Notes: generated from the letters alone by a model not told the origin. Positions 49,181-58,527 are shown, numbered from the stretch's first letter. The stretch: DNA of 64,000 nt from Gammaproteobacteria bacterium (GCA_021156105.1 JAJNBD010000003.1:154093-218092), one strand, 5' to 3'. Translations and numbers: made by a program.

Positions 49181-50149
49181 ATGTTTAAAAAATTTTCTTT
49201 GACCTTTATTACTTGTGCGGCTTTGCATACAGCATGGGCCGCAAACAATTTGCCTTCACCATCTGAACAGCAAGATTTTATTCGCCATGTTGCACCGCGC
49301 TATGGTTTAAGCGCTGCAGAAGTTCAAAATGCTTTAGACAAAGCAAATTTCCAACCTTCCATTATTAAGGCGATTACTAAGCCCGCAGAAGGAAAATCTT
49401 ATGGCGATTATCGAAAATTATTATTAACACCTAAGCGCATTGAAGCTGGCAAAGATTTCATTAAATCGTATACTTTTGCTTTTAATAAAGAGAAAAAACT
49501 TTTTGATATCCCGTCAGAAATTGTGGGTGCCATCATTGGTGTAGAAACTTCTTATGGCAAAAACACTGGTAAGTTTCGTTTGCTCGACTCCTTAGCAACA
49601 CTCTCTTTTGGTTATCCGAAGCGGGAGGATTTTTTCCAAAAAGAATTAGCTCAATATTTGGCTATCTCAAAAAACAATAACTGGAATGTCACTAAGCTGA
49701 CAGGTTCTTATGCCGGTGCCTTTGGCTGGCCACAATTTATGCCAAGTTCTTATGTGCGTTATGCTGTCAGCGCTTATCCTGGCGCTAAACCCGATCTGTA
49801 TAATCCTAATGATGCAATTTTGAGCGTAGGAAACTATTTTGAAAAAAGCGGTTGGGTTTCAGGCGGGCCAGTTGCCGTGCCTGTTACCATTTCGCCCAAT
49901 ACTTGCACCGGTAAATTAGAATGTAATAAAAGGCAACCACTTTATCCTGTGAGTGTTTGGCGAGCGCATGGTGTTAGCGTACCTGCTAATATCCCTGATA
50001 ATTTAAAAGCCAGCGTCGTAACGCTCAAGACAGCAAATGACACGGAAACCTGGATGACTTTCCAAAACTTTTTTGTGATTACTTGCTATAACATTAGCAT
50101 TAATTATGCGATGGCAGTATTTGAGTTAAGCCAAGCAATTAAAAGTTAA
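49181..50149 (+). CDS. mltB: membrane-bound lytic murein transglycosylase B-type
   Basis: The 322-residue protein has a signal peptide (FSLTFITCAALHTAWA) without a clear lipobox. The catalytic Glu lies in IIGVETSYGKNTG; other MltB blocks are TLSFGYPKREDFFQKEL, SYAGAFGWPQFMPSSY and GNYFEKSGWVSGGPV. It cleaves peptidoglycan glycan strands to 1,6-anhydro products. It starts 30 bp after dotO in the same direction, so it may be co-transcribed with the secretion genes. T4SS loci often include a lytic enzyme to open the wall; a dedicated role here is inference. Confidence 0.9.
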   Translation: MFKKFSLTFITCAALHTAWAANNLPSPSEQQDFIRHVAPRYGLSAAEVQNALDKANFQPSIIKAITKPAEGKSYGDYRKLLLTPKRIEAGKDFIKSYTFAFNKEKKLFDIPSEIVGAIIGVETSYGKNTGKFRLLDSLATLSFGYPKREDFFQKELAQYLAISKNNNWNVTKLTGSYAGAFGWPQFMPSSYVRYAVSAYPGAKPDLYNPNDAILSVGNYFEKSGWVSGGPVAVPVTISPNTCTGKLECNKRQPLYPVSVWRAHGVSVPANIPDNLKASVVTLKTANDTETWMTFQNFFVITCYNISINYAMAVFELSQAIKS

Positions 50150-50236
50150 TAGCGCACGAGTTTCACATTAAAGATGATTCGGTGGGCTCGTTGCTAACCT
50201 TTCTTTGCCCACCTTATCTCTTACGATGATTTATCT

Positions 50237-50920
50237 TTATGGCATATACAAAGTAGGATCTTCCATGCCGGCTTCTGCAAAACCTTTTTTGCGATAAGTA
50301 CAGCTATCACATTTGCCACAAGCGGCACCTGTGTTAGGGTCCGCTTGATAACAAGAAACCGTGAGCGAATAATCCACACCATTTTTAAGGCCAAGCTTTA
50401 TCGTTTCTGCCTTGGATAATTCTAATAGCGGTGCATGAATCGTATATTTTTTTCCTTCTACTCCATCTTTTGTGGCAAGATTTGCCAGTGTTTCAAACGC
50501 TTTAATAAATTCTGGTCGGCAATCTGGATACCCCGAATAATCCACATGACTGACACCTAAAAATAGGTCATGCGCACCAATACTTTCGGCATAACCTAAA
50601 GCAAATGCTAAAAAAATAGTATTTCTAGCCGGAACATAAGTGACAGGGATTTCTTTAGTGGTCTCTTCTTGATAATCAGGTACATCAATTGTGTCATCCG
50701 TCAATGCAGAAGCGCTCATCGCCCCTTTCGGTAAAGCAATAATTTTGTGATGCTGTATACCAAAAGATTCAGCAACTCTTTTAGCGGCCATTAATTCTGC
50801 TGAATGTCGCTGCCCATAATGGAAACTAATAGGATAACAATCAAAACCTTGGCCTTTTGCAAATGCTAAAACGGTGCTTGAATCTAAGCCACCCGAGAAT
50901 AATACAACTGCTTTTTTCAT
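50237..50920 (-). CDS. queC: 7-cyano-7-deazaguanine synthase
   Basis: The 227-residue protein has the PP-loop [16 protein letters not shown] at the N-terminus and the zinc-binding Cys set near the end ([16 protein letters not shown], then [10 protein letters not shown]). It converts 7-carboxy-7-deazaguanine to preQ0 in the queuosine pathway using ATP and ammonia. No preQ1-type riboswitch is seen in the 100 bp upstream. It is convergent with mltB; the 86-bp gap holds a weak GGTGGGC/GCCCACC inverted repeat. Confidence 0.95.
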   Translation of the reverse strand: MKKAVVLFSGGLDSSTVLAFAKGQGFDCYPISFHYGQRHSAELMAAKRVAESFGIQHHKIIALPKGAMSASALTDDTIDVPDYQEETTKEIPVTYVPARNTIFLAFALGYAESIGAHDLFLGVSHVDYSGYPDCRPEFIKAFETLANLATKDGVEGKKYTIHAPLLELSKAETIKLGLKNGVDYSLTVSCYQADPNTGAACGKCDSCTYRKKGFAEAGMEDPTLYMP

Positions 50921-51024
50921 AAGTAACCTTTCATAATCTATTATTCCATAATAAAGCGATTTTATTTAAGCAGCAAGTAAAAACAATGTTGCTAGAGCTT
51001 TTGCTATCATTATCCAAATGGCGG

Positions 51025-51495
51025 CTAATTTTGCCTTGGTGGGGCAGTATGGCTATCTGGCACCGGCGTTAAATCCAAGCGCGTCGATTCAGCTTGGGCA
51101 AGATTTTCTCGCTCATTATTAGTTGGCGGTGAAAAAAGTGGCGAATACCGAACTGCCGCTTCTGCTGATGGAAGAATATTTGCCGCTGGCCTGTCGAGTT
51201 GTTCACTTAACAAACGGCCACCTGGCGTTGCTGGAATTGCTAATGGTGCGTTATTCTCTTGTCTTACAACGGCAGCTTCTAAATCTGCAGCAAGCCCTTC
51301 GCTTCTCTCTGCTGCTCGCCTTGAGGAAGCTGCGACAAGAACATTATCAAGCGTTAGGGGTATTACTAATAAAAAACGCAAAATATTGGTAAGAAGTACC
51401 GTAAAGCTTACCGTTGTTGGTGCAGCGATTATCCCCGTTGATATGCCGGCCAATAAACTTACGATAAGTAAAATTTGCAAACATGCACTAAGCAT
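51025..51495 (-). CDS. membrane protein fragment, likely C-terminal half of a frameshifted gene
   Basis: The 156-residue frame starts with two adjacent hydrophobic segments (LSACLQILLIVSLLAGISTG and VSFTVLLTNILRFLLVIPL) and ends in a long polar, disordered tail (VPDSHTAPPRQN). It overlaps the upstream frame by 37 bp. If one G is added to the G5 run at 51510-51514, the upstream frame continues as NRGALFSSMLSACLQ into this one, giving one protein of about 430 residues. No domain is recognised. Confidence 0.5.
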   Translation of the reverse strand: MLSACLQILLIVSLLAGISTGIIAAPTTVSFTVLLTNILRFLLVIPLTLDNVLVAASSRRAAERSEGLAADLEAAVVRQENNAPLAIPATPGGRLLSEQLDRPAANILPSAEAAVRYSPLFSPPTNNERENLAQAESTRLDLTPVPDSHTAPPRQN

Positions 51496-52310
51496 ACTAC
51501 TGAATAGCGCCCCCGATTTCTTTGCCCTGTATAGGATGCGCTAAACTTTGCCGCCATGCCTGCAGTAACTGACGTAGCCATTTCAAGCGCTGAAAATTCT
51601 AAGACCTGAGTGCTATCCTCTGAACCGCTACTGATCAAAATAAGAGAACCGATTAAAAGAGCGCTAAAAGAAAAAAAACTGCTACCGCTATAAAGCCGCC
51701 TTAATCTTACCGACATTAAGCCTCCGGAATCTAACGCTACTCGGTCTAGCGCTGATGCTGGCGCATTGGCAAGCAAGTGCGTCGTTTCCGTAGGAATAAG
51801 CTGCTGTTCTCGTGCTTGCAGCAGGGCGCGGCGTTCAGATTCACTCATCCAATGCCGAAAGCTGGGAACTTGATCTTGCAATTCTATAGACAAGGCTTGA
51901 CGTAAATACTTAACATGCTCTTGTTGATATTTCTGTAAACGTTTTTCCAAATCAAGCCGTTGCCGAGTCAGGATTGGATGCTCTGCGGGTAATTTAAAAA
52001 AATTGTCTTGTTGTTTAAGAATATAATCGATAATAAGAAACCTTAGTAAGCAAACAACCACCGCTTCTTCTTCTGCAGATATCTTGATACTTCCTGGATC
52101 TACTAGAAGCCTATCGAGTTCAGCTAAACTTGCATAAGGGCTAACGGCGGGGAAATAATCATTTTCTGTATAGGGCAAAAGTCTATCAATAATCTTTTCA
52201 ATTTGCTCTGGTCGATCCCGTAATAAATATTCTTCTTCTAAAATAGCTACTGCCCGCTCAAAAAAGCTTTTAATCACAATAAGGTGCTGTGAATTTAAAG
52301 TTTTCATCAT
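51459..52310 (-). CDS. hypothetical protein, likely N-terminal part of a frameshifted membrane protein
   Basis: The 283-residue frame has a soluble helical N-terminal part (SFFERAVAILEEEYLLRD, RQRLDLEKRLQKYQQEHVK) and then SFFSFSALLIGSLILISSG, the first membrane segment. The last 22 residues (after KFSASYTGQ) look out of frame. See the next frame, 51025-51495, for the likely continuation. The combined layout (helical cytosolic part, four hydrophobic segments, disordered tail) has no named family. In a Dot/Icm genome it could be a membrane-targeted effector; this is speculation. Confidence 0.5.
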   Translation of the reverse strand: MMKTLNSQHLIVIKSFFERAVAILEEEYLLRDRPEQIEKIIDRLLPYTENDYFPAVSPYASLAELDRLLVDPGSIKISAEEEAVVVCLLRFLIIDYILKQQDNFFKLPAEHPILTRQRLDLEKRLQKYQQEHVKYLRQALSIELQDQVPSFRHWMSESERRALLQAREQQLIPTETTHLLANAPASALDRVALDSGGLMSVRLRRLYSGSSFFSFSALLIGSLILISSGSEDSTQVLEFSALEMATSVTAGMAAKFSASYTGQRNRGRYSVVCLVHVCKFYLS

Positions 52311-52673
52311 TATTGCTCAATTTTTTATTGTTCTTTTTCTTTAGCAATTAATATGCCAAAAGCTGCTATTTTTACCAATAAGCTCCTCGAAGCTGCGTTC
52401 TTTTGCGCCGCTAGCGTGAGAATTTTTTCTTCCTGCAATGAAAATGCTCCCCTGCATTGAATAGCAATGGTGAGCACACGCCTAGGGTGGGTAACGACAC
52501 GTATTGTGGAAAGTAGAAAATCATAAAAAGTTTTTTGCTAGAACCTGGTAAAATCACGGCCACTTGCTTTAAAACTTTTCATAAAATTTCTTAACAAGGT
52601 GAAGATGTTTTTTAAAAAATGGGGCTTCACTTCCTATTTTCTACTGAGGGAAAGAAAAGGCCCATACAGAAAC
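52311..52673. other. non-coding stretch
   Basis: These 363 bases hold no supported gene. A GTGAAG/CTTCAC inverted repeat (about 52601-52632) is the only structure noticed, and it is weak. The region probably holds the promoter for the 51459-52310 gene and the 3' end of the methyltransferase transcript. Confidence 0.5.
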
Positions 52674-53567
52674 TTAACTTCGTAAAGTACAAACTGAATA
52701 ATATTGCATTGTTGCGACAGGATCTTCGTCCACTTCATATTCTTTGGCTAACTCTGCAGAAGTTTTATCATCGATAATAATTAATCCAAATTTTTGGGCA
52801 AGCTCTGCTAAGCTTTTTACTCCTGTGATCCAGCTTAAACCCGCCTTCTGAAATCGCTCAAAGGCAGCTTCGACTTCCGTATTGCCAGTAGTATTTTCTA
52901 AGAAAGCCATATGAACATAATCAAAAGAAATCGTAAAATGCTTAAAGTTTTCTTTTAGCAAGCTTAAAACTCTTTCGGCATCTTCAGCTTCCAAATACAT
53001 AATATTCCCTTCCCAAATGATGTGAGTTGGGCTATCAAAGTCAACACCATTTTCTTTAAGCCTCTCAATTAAATTTTCTTTCACATAATCAACCGCAACA
53101 TATTGTGCGTTAGGATATATTCCTTGGGCTTGATATTTGTCAGCCTTTCTTCCTAATACCTCAGCTTGATCAACCTCATAAAAGTTTATACCCTTCTGAC
53201 GTGTGTATTTTTCTTTACGCGCAGGCAACGTATCATATCCACTCCCTAAAATAATAACTTGCGTAATTGGTTCTGAAGATTTAATTAATCTTGATAATGC
53301 TTTACGGAAATATCGTTCTCTTATCGCTGTCGTTACAGGTTGGTGCCCCATCTTGGTGACTCGCTCTAAGGTTGCAGGATCAATTATTTTGGGCATTATC
53401 TCATCTTTAAAAAGCGGCTTTTCTCTGCCTACAAATTTTCTGACTTGTCTTTTAAAAAATTCTGCCTCTTTTCCTGCATGCTTCATAGCAACAACTGTGC
53501 TTGCCGTACTTGCCACATTAAAACCCGGACTAGGCTCTGGCCTTACTGTTTTGGGAATAGAAAACAT
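52674..53567 (-). CDS. SAM-dependent methyltransferase, leucine carboxyl methyltransferase (LCM) family
   Basis: The 297-residue protein has the SAM-binding core QVIILGSGYDTLPARK, then NFYEVDQAEVLGRKADKY (acidic residue binding the ribose) and HIIWEGNIMYLEAEDAERVL. This matches the LCM-like bacterial group. The N-terminal FNVASTASTVVAMKHAG block is typical of the family. The acceptor is unknown; bacterial members often methylate small molecules. It is divergent from the SDR gene at 53644 with 76 bp between the starts, so the two may share control. Confidence 0.85.
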   Translation of the reverse strand: MFSIPKTVRPEPSPGFNVASTASTVVAMKHAGKEAEFFKRQVRKFVGREKPLFKDEIMPKIIDPATLERVTKMGHQPVTTAIRERYFRKALSRLIKSSEPITQVIILGSGYDTLPARKEKYTRQKGINFYEVDQAEVLGRKADKYQAQGIYPNAQYVAVDYVKENLIERLKENGVDFDSPTHIIWEGNIMYLEAEDAERVLSLLKENFKHFTISFDYVHMAFLENTTGNTEVEAAFERFQKAGLSWITGVKSLAELAQKFGLIIIDDKTSAELAKEYEVDEDPVATMQYYSVCTLRS

Positions 53568-53643
53568 AGTTGCTCCTTAAGTTTTTCTTGTGATAAGCTA
53601 AAAGCAAAGAATATGCCATTGATAAATAATAAGAGGTGTCTCC

Positions 53644-54495
53644 ATGAAAACAAATTTAAAAGGCAAAAAAGTTATTGTCACAGGTGGAAATCGCGGCATT
53701 GGGAAAGCAATTGCCTTAGCCTTCGCTGAAGAGGGTTGCGACATTGTTATTACTTATAATACCGGGCAAAAAGAAGCCGAGCAAACCGTTAAAGAACTCG
53801 AAAAATATCATATTCATGTAAAATCCATTCAGTTTGATGCAAATACGGAAGGTGCCGAAATGCGTCTAGTTAAAGAGAGCAGTGAATTTCTTGGCGATAT
53901 ACACATTTTAGTAAATAATGCAGGAACGTTATCTCGACATTCATTTTTAGATATTCCTGAACCAGAGCTCTTACGTGTTCTAAAGGTAAATACTATTGCA
54001 CCATTTCGATTAATGCAAACTGTTGGGCATTATATGACGGAAAAACAAACAGCATTAAAAGAGCAAGATAAAGCGTTAGAAGATCGATCGATTATTAATA
54101 TTACCTCATTAAGCCGCAAAGTTATTACTGCAGGTTTGTCACATTATGAAACCAGCAAAGCAGCAACTTCTCAAATGACAAAATCCGCGGCAATGGATAA
54201 AGATTTTCGAGAAAATCGTATTCGCGTCAATGAGGTTGCGCCAGGTTTAATTCCAACTGACATCAATCGCGATCAATGGGAAACAGGTAGTACGATATGG
54301 AAAAAACGTGTAGGAGCTATTCCACTTTTTCGTCCTGGATTGCCAAATGAAATTGCCCAAGCAGTTGTTTGGCTTGCAAACAGTGCCTGGACGACAGGCA
54401 CAACTGTGACTGTCGATGGAGGAAGAACAAGAAATTGGTCTGGTTCGGAAATTGCTCCGCCTGATTTACAATCAATTCCTCAGGCAAGGCTTTAG
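53644..54495 (+). CDS. short-chain dehydrogenase/reductase (classical)
   Basis: The 283-residue protein has the Rossmann motif VTGGNRGIGKAIALAFAE (T-G-x3-G-x-G), the NNAGT strand, active-site Ser and Tyr-x-x-x-Lys (ITSLSRK, then HYETSKAA) and the C-terminal GTTVTVDGGRTRNW. It is an NAD(P)-dependent oxidoreductase similar to 3-oxoacyl-ACP reductases and glucose dehydrogenases; the substrate is unknown. It is transcribed away from the LCM-type methyltransferase. Confidence 0.88.
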   Translation: MKTNLKGKKVIVTGGNRGIGKAIALAFAEEGCDIVITYNTGQKEAEQTVKELEKYHIHVKSIQFDANTEGAEMRLVKESSEFLGDIHILVNNAGTLSRHSFLDIPEPELLRVLKVNTIAPFRLMQTVGHYMTEKQTALKEQDKALEDRSIINITSLSRKVITAGLSHYETSKAATSQMTKSAAMDKDFRENRIRVNEVAPGLIPTDINRDQWETGSTIWKKRVGAIPLFRPGLPNEIAQAVVWLANSAWTTGTTVTVDGGRTRNWSGSEIAPPDLQSIPQARL

Positions 54496-54659
54496 TATTT
54501 TTCTACTCAGTCTGCTATAACTTCTATCTCGAGAATTTTAGGTAAAGTTTTAAAGCTATGCCTTCTTGATTATCAAACTTTCCAAACGATTACTTTCCAC
54601 AATAATCTTATGCAAAGCTTTGCATAAAAATTATTCCTAAAAAACTTCGAATTAATCAG

Positions 54660-55970
54660 CTACTCAGGCAGAGTATCCTTTTGGATTTTTGGCCGTACAA
54701 AAATTAATAACTCTCGCTTTTCTTTTTGTTCATGTTGATGCTCAAATAATTTACCCAGGACAGGAATATCGCTGATGAAAGGCACCCGTTCAATTTGATG
54801 GTCATCCGCTTCTTCATAAATACCGCCTAACACAATCGTTTGTTGGTCTTTGACTAATACTTGCGTGGTAATTTCCCGCGTATCAATAGCGGGCACACCA
54901 TTAATCAAACGACTACTTGGCTTATCTTGGTTAATATGTAACGTTAAAAGTATATGTTGGTCTGGCGTGATTTGCGGTGTAACTTCTAAACTCAATACCG
55001 CTTTTTTAAAATTTACATTCGTTGCGCCACTAGAAGTTTTTTCTTGATAAGGAATATCTTGCCCTGTACGGATTACAGCGGCTTGTTGATTTTGCGTAAT
55101 TAAACTAGGTTTGGCCATAATTTCTCCTGCGCCTTCGGCCTGTAATGCTGAAAGCTCTAAATCCAACATATAACCATCGGCTAATTTAAATAAAGCTAAG
55201 CCTAAGGTGCCCGAGCCACCTACGCTTGGACTGGAAGGAAAATCAAAATTTAACCGATCTTTTAGGGGGATACTAGCGGGACCTTTCCCATCGGCTAATG
55301 CATTTGCGCCTGCCAGCGAACCGCTTAGATGATGACCACCGCTCACACCAAATCTAATGCCTAGATCTTTCTCATAATTGCTATCGACTGTCACGATGCG
55401 TGCTTCAATTGAAACTTGCTGCGCAGGCTTATCTAATTCTTCAATTAAAGTTTGAACATGATCTAATTGCGAAGGAACATCTTCTAGCCAAATGCTATTG
55501 GTCCTCGCATCAACGCCAAGGCTACCTTTGGTAGAAAGTAAATTATTTTTGTCTTTTAGCGCCGCCATTAAATCATTGGCTTTGGCATATTTTAATGCTA
55601 TAAGACGTGTCTCTAGATTCTCATCTTCGCCTTGCGCTTCTTGATATTGAGTTTGTTGTTGCACTTGCTGCGTGATTTCATTGATGGGCGCAATAACTAA
55701 AGTATTGCCCACTTGCCGCTGCGCCAAACCTTGGCTACTTAATATGACGGTTAAGGCATCATCCCAGCTTACATCTTTAAGATGCAAGCTAATTTCTTGT
55801 GCGGAAACTTTATCACTTAAAATAATATTTTTTTCGCTATATTGAGCAAGGATGCTAATTAAATCACGTATGGTAATTTTTTGAAAATCAAAAGAGAGTT
55901 TTCCTGGTGTAGCCTCTGCAAAAACTGTTAAATAAAAAAATAAGCCTATTAAGCTAATTAATTTTCTCAT
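54660..55970 (-). CDS. pilQ: type IVa pilus/competence secretin PilQ (short form)
   Basis: The 436-residue protein has a signal peptide (ISLIGLFFYLTVFAEA), a STN-like domain (LSFDFQKITIRDLISILAQY), an N1 domain (LIALKYAKANDLMAALKDKN) and the secretin core (QNQQAAVIRTGQDIPYQEKT, QTIVLGGIYEEADDH, VPFISDIPVLGKLF, LLIFVRPKI). It lacks the N-terminal AMIN domains of longer PilQ proteins (about 700 residues). It is last in a four-gene operon with 4-bp overlaps. It forms the outer-membrane pore for pili or DNA uptake. Confidence 0.92.
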   Translation of the reverse strand: MRKLISLIGLFFYLTVFAEATPGKLSFDFQKITIRDLISILAQYSEKNIILSDKVSAQEISLHLKDVSWDDALTVILSSQGLAQRQVGNTLVIAPINEITQQVQQQTQYQEAQGEDENLETRLIALKYAKANDLMAALKDKNNLLSTKGSLGVDARTNSIWLEDVPSQLDHVQTLIEELDKPAQQVSIEARIVTVDSNYEKDLGIRFGVSGGHHLSGSLAGANALADGKGPASIPLKDRLNFDFPSSPSVGGSGTLGLALFKLADGYMLDLELSALQAEGAGEIMAKPSLITQNQQAAVIRTGQDIPYQEKTSSGATNVNFKKAVLSLEVTPQITPDQHILLTLHINQDKPSSRLINGVPAIDTREITTQVLVKDQQTIVLGGIYEEADDHQIERVPFISDIPVLGKLFEHQHEQKEKRELLIFVRPKIQKDTLPE

Positions 55971-56713
55971 CCGAAATTCCTAATCATGACTTGGTTATTT
56001 GAATCTTGTAGCTTTACGCCATGTTCATTAATTTCAAGGATTTTCCATGAAGAATCTCCATAGCCTTCTCCTACGCTTAAACCAATAATTTTTTGATTAG
56101 GTAATTTCAAAAAAGCCACCGGCGCTTGATGATCAAGCGTTAATTTTCCCACCCATTCTGTTTGTTCAACCGGTAAGATTAAATTATTTTCTGGCTCTGC
56201 TGGTGACTCTTTTTCATTAAAATTAACATTTTTTTTTGCTTCAATTTGCACAAGCAAACGAATATCTTGCTGATTTAATTCTTGCTCAAGGTTGAGATAA
56301 GTAATTTTTCCCGCCAAGTTTTTCACCACTGGCTTTGCAAAAAAATTTAATGCCGTTTTTAAGCTTGTTTTAAAACTGAATTCATAACCTGATATATTAT
56401 TTTGGAAAGAAAAATCATTTAAACCCAGATCCTGAGCTTGCTGTTGCAATATTGGCTTAGGCGCTTGTTGTGCCAAACTTTTTTCTAGTTTTGTTACTTC
56501 TTGCTTTATAGAGCTCATATTTTTAATCACTTTTTCTTGTTGCTGGTATAAATGATTATTGGTTTTAAAAGCCAATTTTGCTTGACCACATTGCTGCAGA
56601 ATAGTTTCATAGCGGGGAAAATAAGCAAATAACATTAACAGGCTAACGCTAAAAGCAATAAGGCTTTTACGTTGTGCAAGATTGAGTTGATGATAGGAAA
56701 GGATTGATATCAT
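55967..56713 (-). CDS. PilO-PilP-like fusion protein of the type IVa pilus
   Basis: The 248-residue protein has an N-terminal membrane segment (LIAFSVSLLMLFAYFP), then a coiled coil (YQQQEKVIKNMSSIKQEV) and a ferredoxin-like region, as in PilO. The C-terminal 60 residues (EWVGKLTLDHQAPVAFLKLP, then IIGLSVGEGYGDSSWKI) have the beta-rich PilP pattern that contacts PilQ. Separate PilO and PilP genes are usual; here one gene sits where two are expected, so a fusion is inferred. Its start overlaps the end of pilN, and its end overlaps pilQ by 4 bp. Confidence 0.65.
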   Translation of the reverse strand: MISILSYHQLNLAQRKSLIAFSVSLLMLFAYFPRYETILQQCGQAKLAFKTNNHLYQQQEKVIKNMSSIKQEVTKLEKSLAQQAPKPILQQQAQDLGLNDFSFQNNISGYEFSFKTSLKTALNFFAKPVVKNLAGKITYLNLEQELNQQDIRLLVQIEAKKNVNFNEKESPAEPENNLILPVEQTEWVGKLTLDHQAPVAFLKLPNQKIIGLSVGEGYGDSSWKILEINEHGVKLQDSNNQVMIRNFG

Positions 56714-57231
56714 CGCTTAAGCTCAAAAGTAAAATTACCCAACAGATTTTGTGTCGTTGTTGGATGCCAGACGGCAATATCTACGTATTTAAATGATTTA
56801 GCTAAAGACTGTTGATAATTTTCAACTAAAGCAAAATTCTTAGCCTGACCTTTTATTTGCCATTTACCCTCATCGAGCGTAATACTCGTTAATAAAATAT
56901 CTTTGGCTTTTGCAACTTCTGCAGCTTGAATAACCAATGAAATTTTTTGCCACTGCGCTTGTTGCTTTTCTAGCTCTGCCGTTTTTTGCTTTAATTCAGT
57001 CAAGTGTTGATTATCTTCATTCGCCTTCTGATAATCATCTTTTATCTGAAGCATTTTTTGAGCAATAAAACTTTTTTGCCAAACAAAATAAGATTGGCTT
57101 AAAGATAAAACCATTAATCCTAATTCCATGGCAAGCGCACATAAGCCGGCATAAAAGCAAGTTAATAGTAAATCAACCAGGATTTTTTGTTTGGCAGTTG
57201 CTTCACGCCAAGCCAATAAATTCAGCGTCAT
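56710..57231 (-). CDS. pilN: type IVa pilus assembly protein PilN
   Basis: The 173-residue protein has the PilN layout: a short cytoplasmic start with LNLLAWREATAKQKILV (the N-L-L-P/A-W-R block that binds PilM), one membrane segment (FYAGLCALAMELGLMVLSL), a coiled coil (KANEDNQHLTELKQKTAEL) and a small ferredoxin-like domain (ILLTSITLDEGKWQIKGQA). It bridges PilM and PilO in the alignment subcomplex. It overlaps the upstream gene by 29 bp and the downstream one by 4 bp. Confidence 0.88.
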   Translation of the reverse strand: MTLNLLAWREATAKQKILVDLLLTCFYAGLCALAMELGLMVLSLSQSYFVWQKSFIAQKMLQIKDDYQKANEDNQHLTELKQKTAELEKQQAQWQKISLVIQAAEVAKAKDILLTSITLDEGKWQIKGQAKNFALVENYQQSLAKSFKYVDIAVWHPTTTQNLLGNFTFELKR

Positions 57232-57772
57232 AAAAATTTTCTCGATCTAATAATTTCAAAACGATTTGGGCCGCTGCTTGATTAGCGGCAGAAACTGTAG
57301 CAAACGCTTGCACTTGCCAAGCTTGAGTCAGCTGACGCTTTGCCACGTGCGCATAAGATTCAATAGCTGCTACGCTGAAACCCAATAGTTCATAAGTCTG
57401 GGTTATCGCTTTCACTTGTGCTGCTTCTATACAGTTACTAATGACTAAATATTCGTCTAAATGATTTTCTTCACTTAATAATTCAATATCAAAATAAGTA
57501 TGCGGTTTTTGTTGCGCAGCAATTTGCTGGTAAATTTCTGTACTGGAAAGATGTTTAGGAAAAAACCAAGTTTGATGGAGGATGGTCTCTTCGGGCACGC
57601 AGATAGCAAGCTTATGTTTGCTATAGAGGATGGCTAAGTCGGTTAATGAGCCCTGACAAAAGCCTTCGAAGCTTACTTGGCCACGATATTTTTTGATCGC
57701 AGCTAATAAATAGTTTTCTTGGGTGGGATAAATCGCCGCGTAATATTTTGGTCGATAAAAATATTTCAACAT
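57203..57772 (-). CDS. short PilM-like protein at the head of the pilus operon
   Basis: The 189-residue protein occupies the pilM position. PilM is normally about 350 residues with an actin-like ATP site. Here only a fragment-like resemblance is visible (YYAAIYPTQENYLLAAIKKY, ICVPEETILHQTWFFP, TYELLGFSVAAIESYA), with no complete phosphate-binding motifs. It may be a reduced PilM that keeps the PilN-binding part, or an unrelated protein in that slot. It overlaps pilN by 29 bp. Confidence 0.6.
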   Translation of the reverse strand: MLKYFYRPKYYAAIYPTQENYLLAAIKKYRGQVSFEGFCQGSLTDLAILYSKHKLAICVPEETILHQTWFFPKHLSSTEIYQQIAAQQKPHTYFDIELLSEENHLDEYLVISNCIEAAQVKAITQTYELLGFSVAAIESYAHVAKRQLTQAWQVQAFATVSAANQAAAQIVLKLLDRENFYDAEFIGLA

Positions 57773-57843
57773 AAAAATGATTCAATAAAAAAATCATTTT
57801 TACCGCAGGGCATTAAGACTAAAAGAAAAACTCAAGAAAAAAT

Positions 57844-58527
57844 TTAGACAATTTTTTTCGCGACATCATTGCGCAGGTATTTAGGTAAAGCTTCGGTGGA
57901 ATTAACAACATGACCTTCCATAAAGGCTTCTTTAGCTAATAAAGCTATTTCTTTCGCATTTGGGTAAGCATCGAGCATTAATGCCGCGGGCTCAAGACCT
58001 TGGCTTAAATCCGGATAAACCGCATAAGCTTGACCAATGCCTAGCCATGCAGCTGGGGTATTTTCTGCGATACTTACGCGGGCTTTTGCTGGCGCAGCAA
58101 GACTGTCAGGCACAATCGCTAGTGGACGATTTTTTTCAAAAGTATAAATAGCAAAATACACTTCTTGCATACGTGCATCTAATGCAGGCACAAAATAATC
58201 TAGCTGAGGCTGTTGTATTTTCGCTGCTAAGGCTAAAGCCGCTAAAGTTGAAACTGGAATTAAGGGCAAGGTATGAGCAAAAGCTAAACCTTGTGCCACG
58301 CCTGCAGCAATACGCAATCCGGTAAAACTGCCAGGCCCTTCACCAAACGCAATCGCATCACAATCGGCAATATTGAGCTGATGCTTCTCCAAAAGCGTTT
58401 GAATCATAGGTAAAATTAAATGCGTATGTCGCTTAGGCGCAAGTTCGCTTATTACGTCAATTTGGTCGTTATGCCATAATGCGGCAGAACAAGTTTCAGT
58501 AGAAGTATCAAGAGAAAGAAGGATCAT
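57844..58527 (-). CDS. tsaB: tRNA threonylcarbamoyladenosine biosynthesis protein TsaB
   Basis: The 227-residue protein has the ASKHA-fold start LLSLDTSTETCSAALWHND, then HTHLILPMIQTLLEKHQL and the conserved AFGEGPGSFTGLRIAAGVAQGLA. YFVPALDARMQEVYFAIY follows. It works with TsaD and TsaE to make t6A37 in ANN-decoding tRNAs. It lies upstream of the pilus operon by 71 bp and downstream of the tRNA-Glu terminator. Confidence 0.95.
   Translation of the reverse strand: MILLSLDTSTETCSAALWHNDQIDVISELAPKRHTHLILPMIQTLLEKHQLNIADCDAIAFGEGPGSFTGLRIAAGVAQGLAFAHTLPLIPVSTLAALALAAKIQQPQLDYFVPALDARMQEVYFAIYTFEKNRPLAIVPDSLAAPAKARVSIAENTPAAWLGIGQAYAVYPDLSQGLEPAALMLDAYPNAKEIALLAKEAFMEGHVVNSTEALPKYLRNDVAKKIV

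Noticed and set aside
50181..50213. GGTGGGC/GCCCACC inverted repeat as terminator between mltB and queC
   Set aside because: The stem is only 7 bp, the loop is long and there is no T run; too weak to annotate as a feature.
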